A DNA stretch of 64,000 bases from Hahella sp018986435 (GTDB taxonomy: Bacteria > Pseudomonadota > Gammaproteobacteria > Pseudomonadales > Oleiphilaceae), in the NCBI RefSeq assembly GCF_050749805.1, contig NZ_CP192738.1, forward strand, positions 682,001-746,000, in the 5' to 3' direction. Each line of letters opens with the position of its first letter. The stretch's first letter is position 1. Below, piece by piece: positions 61,918 to 64,000 of this stretch. Both the position numbers and the translations under genes were made by a program. Below the pieces are notes generated by a model that did not search any database, had not been told where the DNA came from, and was given only the letters and a program-made list of their open reading frames with translations.

Positions 61918-63006
61918 CTATTCTGACGCCAGTTGGATGCTGGTGTGCACCAGCGTCAGATCGTCGCTGAGTGCGTCGCTCTTCAGGTCAGCCGCCCAGA
62001 CTTCGATATAGTTGAAGCCGGAATCCAGCGCGAACTGAATGGAGCCGAGCAACTCTTCTTCGGTGAGCTGGATGTTGGCGCGGTCGGATGACGCCGTGCC
62101 GACGATTTGCACCGCTGCGAAGCTGGTCGCCTGAGCGGACACCAGCAAATTGTACATCTCCGGATAGGCGGTCATCGCGTTCTCTTCGCTGAACCAGGCG
62201 GCGAACAAACCGAATCTCTGACCGATGCTGGCGTGGCCGTAGGCGGCGACTTCCTGAGCCACTACCGGGCTACGGAATACCGGATGAATTTCCACGTCCA
62301 GTTTAGTGTTGGGGAACGCGTCGTCGTAAGCGTCCATAATCTGCTTCCAGGATTCCACCAGCGCCTCGTTGGAGAACCCCATGGATCTGAAACGGTTCTC
62401 CGTATCGCGGTCGAAGAAATACTGCATTTCAAAACCGTTAGTAGTGGAGTTAGTCATGTGCACCAGCGCGATGTTGGGATTGCCGTCGTAGCGTTGACCC
62501 AGGGCGTCAATAAACTGCGAATAGCGATCCAGGAAAACGCTGTCCCATGGCAACGGCATGCTCTTCGGATATACGCTGCGGAACAGATAGTCCAGGGTTT
62601 GCGCGCCTTCCGACTTCAGCCAGGAGGGCGCCTCCGCTCCGTTAGTGATCGCCAACGCGATTTTTACGCCTTCCTGTTGCGCTTTCGCCAGCTGGCTGTC
62701 CAGGCGGCTCCAGTCGTAGACCCCGGGGGTTGGTTCCAGCAGCGCCCAGCTGATGCGCACCAGTACGCCGTCCATGTATTCGATTTCTCCGGCGTTGTGG
62801 AATACCGAGGAGTTACGCTCAGTGGTTGGGCTGCAGCTACAGTAAATACCTGACAGGTTCGGACTCTGCATGGCGTTGGCTGTGCTGGAGACGGCGCCGG
62901 AAGCGGCGATGGCTCCGCTGATGAGCAAAGAATTGAAAGCCGCTTTCCAGTTGTTGCGGATAGAAGAAAATGTGTGTGAACGGGTGGCGAAGATCTCCTT
63001 GTACAT
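61918..63006 (-). CDS. Secreted TIM-barrel glycoside hydrolase-like protein
   Basis: A 362-residue exported protein, with a long leader ending near VSSTANA (about 45). VLVRISWALLEPTPGVYDWSRLD is the strand-2/3 region of GH5/GH42-type barrels. LDRYSQFIDALGQRYDGNPNIALVHMTNSTTNGFEMQYF is strand 4, where the usual NEP is absent; Glu in GFEMQ may take over. AAWFSEENAMTAY and YIEVWAADL follow. Family and activity cannot be fixed, and a beta-galactosidase-like or cellulase-like role is possible. The gene stands alone. Confidence 0.62.
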   Translation of the reverse strand: MYKEIFATRSHTFSSIRNNWKAAFNSLLISGAIAASGAVSSTANAMQSPNLSGIYCSCSPTTERNSSVFHNAGEIEYMDGVLVRISWALLEPTPGVYDWSRLDSQLAKAQQEGVKIALAITNGAEAPSWLKSEGAQTLDYLFRSVYPKSMPLPWDSVFLDRYSQFIDALGQRYDGNPNIALVHMTNSTTNGFEMQYFFDRDTENRFRSMGFSNEALVESWKQIMDAYDDAFPNTKLDVEIHPVFRSPVVAQEVAAYGHASIGQRFGLFAAWFSEENAMTAYPEMYNLLVSAQATSFAAVQIVGTASSDRANIQLTEEELLGSIQFALDSGFNYIEVWAADLKSDALSDDLTLVHTSIQLASE

Positions 63007-63379
63007 GATGCTATACCTGCTTATGTTCTGCCCATGAATGGGACGATGGATATCGGGTTAATAACTCTCGAAAGTACCGCTCAGCTCATTCGTTGGGCGC
63101 AGAATAGGCATCATGAAGGAGGGGTTAAAGGCAGTTTCCGTAAAACTGTGACGCGCCTGCCGGGGCGTTACCATAAGCCAACGCAAGTTAATGGTTTTGA
63201 CCGGGTATGTATCTGTATGTATGTGAAATTAAAGAATATATTTCTGGCGTGAAACTGCAGAAATGGGACTTGCCGCACACTGGAAATGTGACCGTTCCGC
63301 TTGTTGAGGTGTCTGCTATGACGTTAAAGGGATATACTCCGCCGCGTTAACGGCCGCCTAAGATGACAGTGACGAGGAA
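63007..63379. other. 373-bp divergent region between glycosidase-like and HD genes
   Basis: No gene is supported. A strong ribosome-site-like GGAGGGG at 63117-63123 is not followed by a credible frame. TGTAT repeats occur at 63204-63222. No clear promoter for the HD gene was found. Confidence 0.4.
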
Positions 63380-63967
63380 ATGGCATTCATGAAAGTAGAG
63401 CTGGAGAAGATTTTCAGTTTCATCATCGAACTGGAAAAGCTGAAAAGCGTCAATCGCATGACCAAAGTGATTGGAACCGATCGCCGGGAAAATTCGGCTG
63501 AGCACAGTTGGCAAATCGCGGTGCTGGCGATGTCCCTGGAGAGTTACGCGAAAGAGAAGGTGGATATCAACCGGGTCGTGCGCATGCTGTTATTACATGA
63601 CGTGGTGGAAATTGACGCTGGCGACAAGTTTGTCTTCTCCGCCGCCCATGCGGACACGGAAAATGAAATGAAGGCGGCTGAACGGATATTCGGGATGCTG
63701 CCGTCGGAAGTAGGGAACGAATTTAAATCCTTGTGGCTGGAATATGAAGAGAGGCGGACCCCGGAGTCTCGCTACGCCTACGCCATGGATCGATTGATGC
63801 CGGTATTGATCAACCTGAATAACGGCTGTCAAAGTTGGGTGGAGAATGGCGTGCGTCTGGAGCAAGTGCTGTCGAAAACGGGAATCCTGGCCGACTTCAA
63901 TGAAGCACTGTGGGAGATGATCAGCGGTCGCTTGCATGAAGCCCATCAAAAAGGTTTTTTAGGCTAA
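63380..63967 (+). CDS. HD-domain nucleotidase-like protein (YfbR type)
   Basis: A 195-residue HD-domain protein. NSAEHSWQ (His42), LLLHDVVEIDAGD (His73-Asp74 with downstream Glu/Asp) and YAMDRLMPV (late Asp) are the metal ligands of the YfbR/HDDC2 branch, which removes phosphate from 5'-deoxynucleotides. The substrate has not been shown for this protein. A GAGG site lies just before ATG 63380, and ATG 63389 is a nine-base-shorter alternative. The gene ends 33 bases before the window edge. Confidence 0.85.
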   Translation: MAFMKVELEKIFSFIIELEKLKSVNRMTKVIGTDRRENSAEHSWQIAVLAMSLESYAKEKVDINRVVRMLLLHDVVEIDAGDKFVFSAAHADTENEMKAAERIFGMLPSEVGNEFKSLWLEYEERRTPESRYAYAMDRLMPVLINLNNGCQSWVENGVRLEQVLSKTGILADFNEALWEMISGRLHEAHQKGFLG

Positions 63968-64000
63968 AAATTATTTTAAAACAGTGTGGTGGAGAGCCGA

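Noticed and set aside
1..64000. tRNA, rRNA, insertion sequence, prophage, restriction-modification or toxin-antitoxin genes
   Set aside because: I looked on both strands for T-loop-like text, transposase and integrase motifs and paired small genes, and found none I could support.

Overview
The window is a gene-dense, GC-rich chromosomal stretch from a marine gammaproteobacterium, most like Hahella or a close Oceanospirillales relative. That assignment is inferred from protein similarity and from the pattern of Na+/H+ antiporters, rubredoxin, secreted polysaccharide-active enzymes and large hybrid kinases. I find about 58 protein genes. I see no tRNA, rRNA, CRISPR array, insertion sequence or prophage. 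Coding density is high on both strands, and several start codons had to be moved downstream of the longest reading frame using Shine-Dalgarno sites, signal peptides and neighbour overlap.

Layout. 1-9.5 kb: the end of an unknown gene, the sodium/proton antiporter nhaD, an alpha/beta hydrolase, then a minus-strand run (HIT hydrolase, ubiquinone hydroxylase, orphan solute-binding protein, YbaK deacylase, OprF-like OmpA porin, MscS channel) and a small methyltransferase. 10-23 kb: a VanZ/DUF2971 divergent pair, cysZ, a CheY-PilZ-like protein, phoBR with a clear Pho box, ubiA, a Kef-type K+/H+ antiporter, hpt, rubredoxin with rubredoxin reductase, rimK, an OmpA-family lipoprotein and a CWC protein. 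23-31 kb: tesB, a metallo-beta-lactamase-fold hydrolase, then two cyclic-di-GMP enzymes (an EAL phosphodiesterase and a GGDEF cyclase) bracketing a flavodoxin and an EVE-domain protein. 31-36 kb: a PiT phosphate transporter, a DHH phosphoesterase overlapping a DUF488 gene, an AT-rich DUF4288-like gene and a cupin. 36-50 kb: a 1482-residue hybrid kinase with a (Thr-Pro)9 linker, two small unknown genes, a YgiQ radical SAM protein and a complete six-gene mrp operon with fused MrpA and MrpB. 50-64 kb: secreted thioredoxin, alpha-carbonic anhydrase and an AA10 chitin/cellulose monooxygenase with a CBM2, a YgfF-type SDR, a second CHASE-type hybrid kinase, panB, an exonuclease, a short endonuclease V, another orphan solute-binding protein, a secreted TIM-barrel glycosidase-like protein and an HD-domain nucleotidase-like protein.

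How they fit together. Three unrelated cation/proton antiporters (NhaD, Kef, Mrp) plus MscS suit life in salty, osmotically variable water. PhoBR and PiT cover phosphate sensing and uptake, though only phoB carries a visible Pho box. The carbonic anhydrase, LPMO and glycosidase-like protein are exported and point to growth on insoluble polysaccharides.

I did not find a convincing new multi-gene system. The most unusual non-coding signal is a compact three-way-junction inverted-repeat element at 61779-61848 between two convergent genes. Next is a 14-bp-period degenerate tandem repeat that runs into the LPMO terminator.
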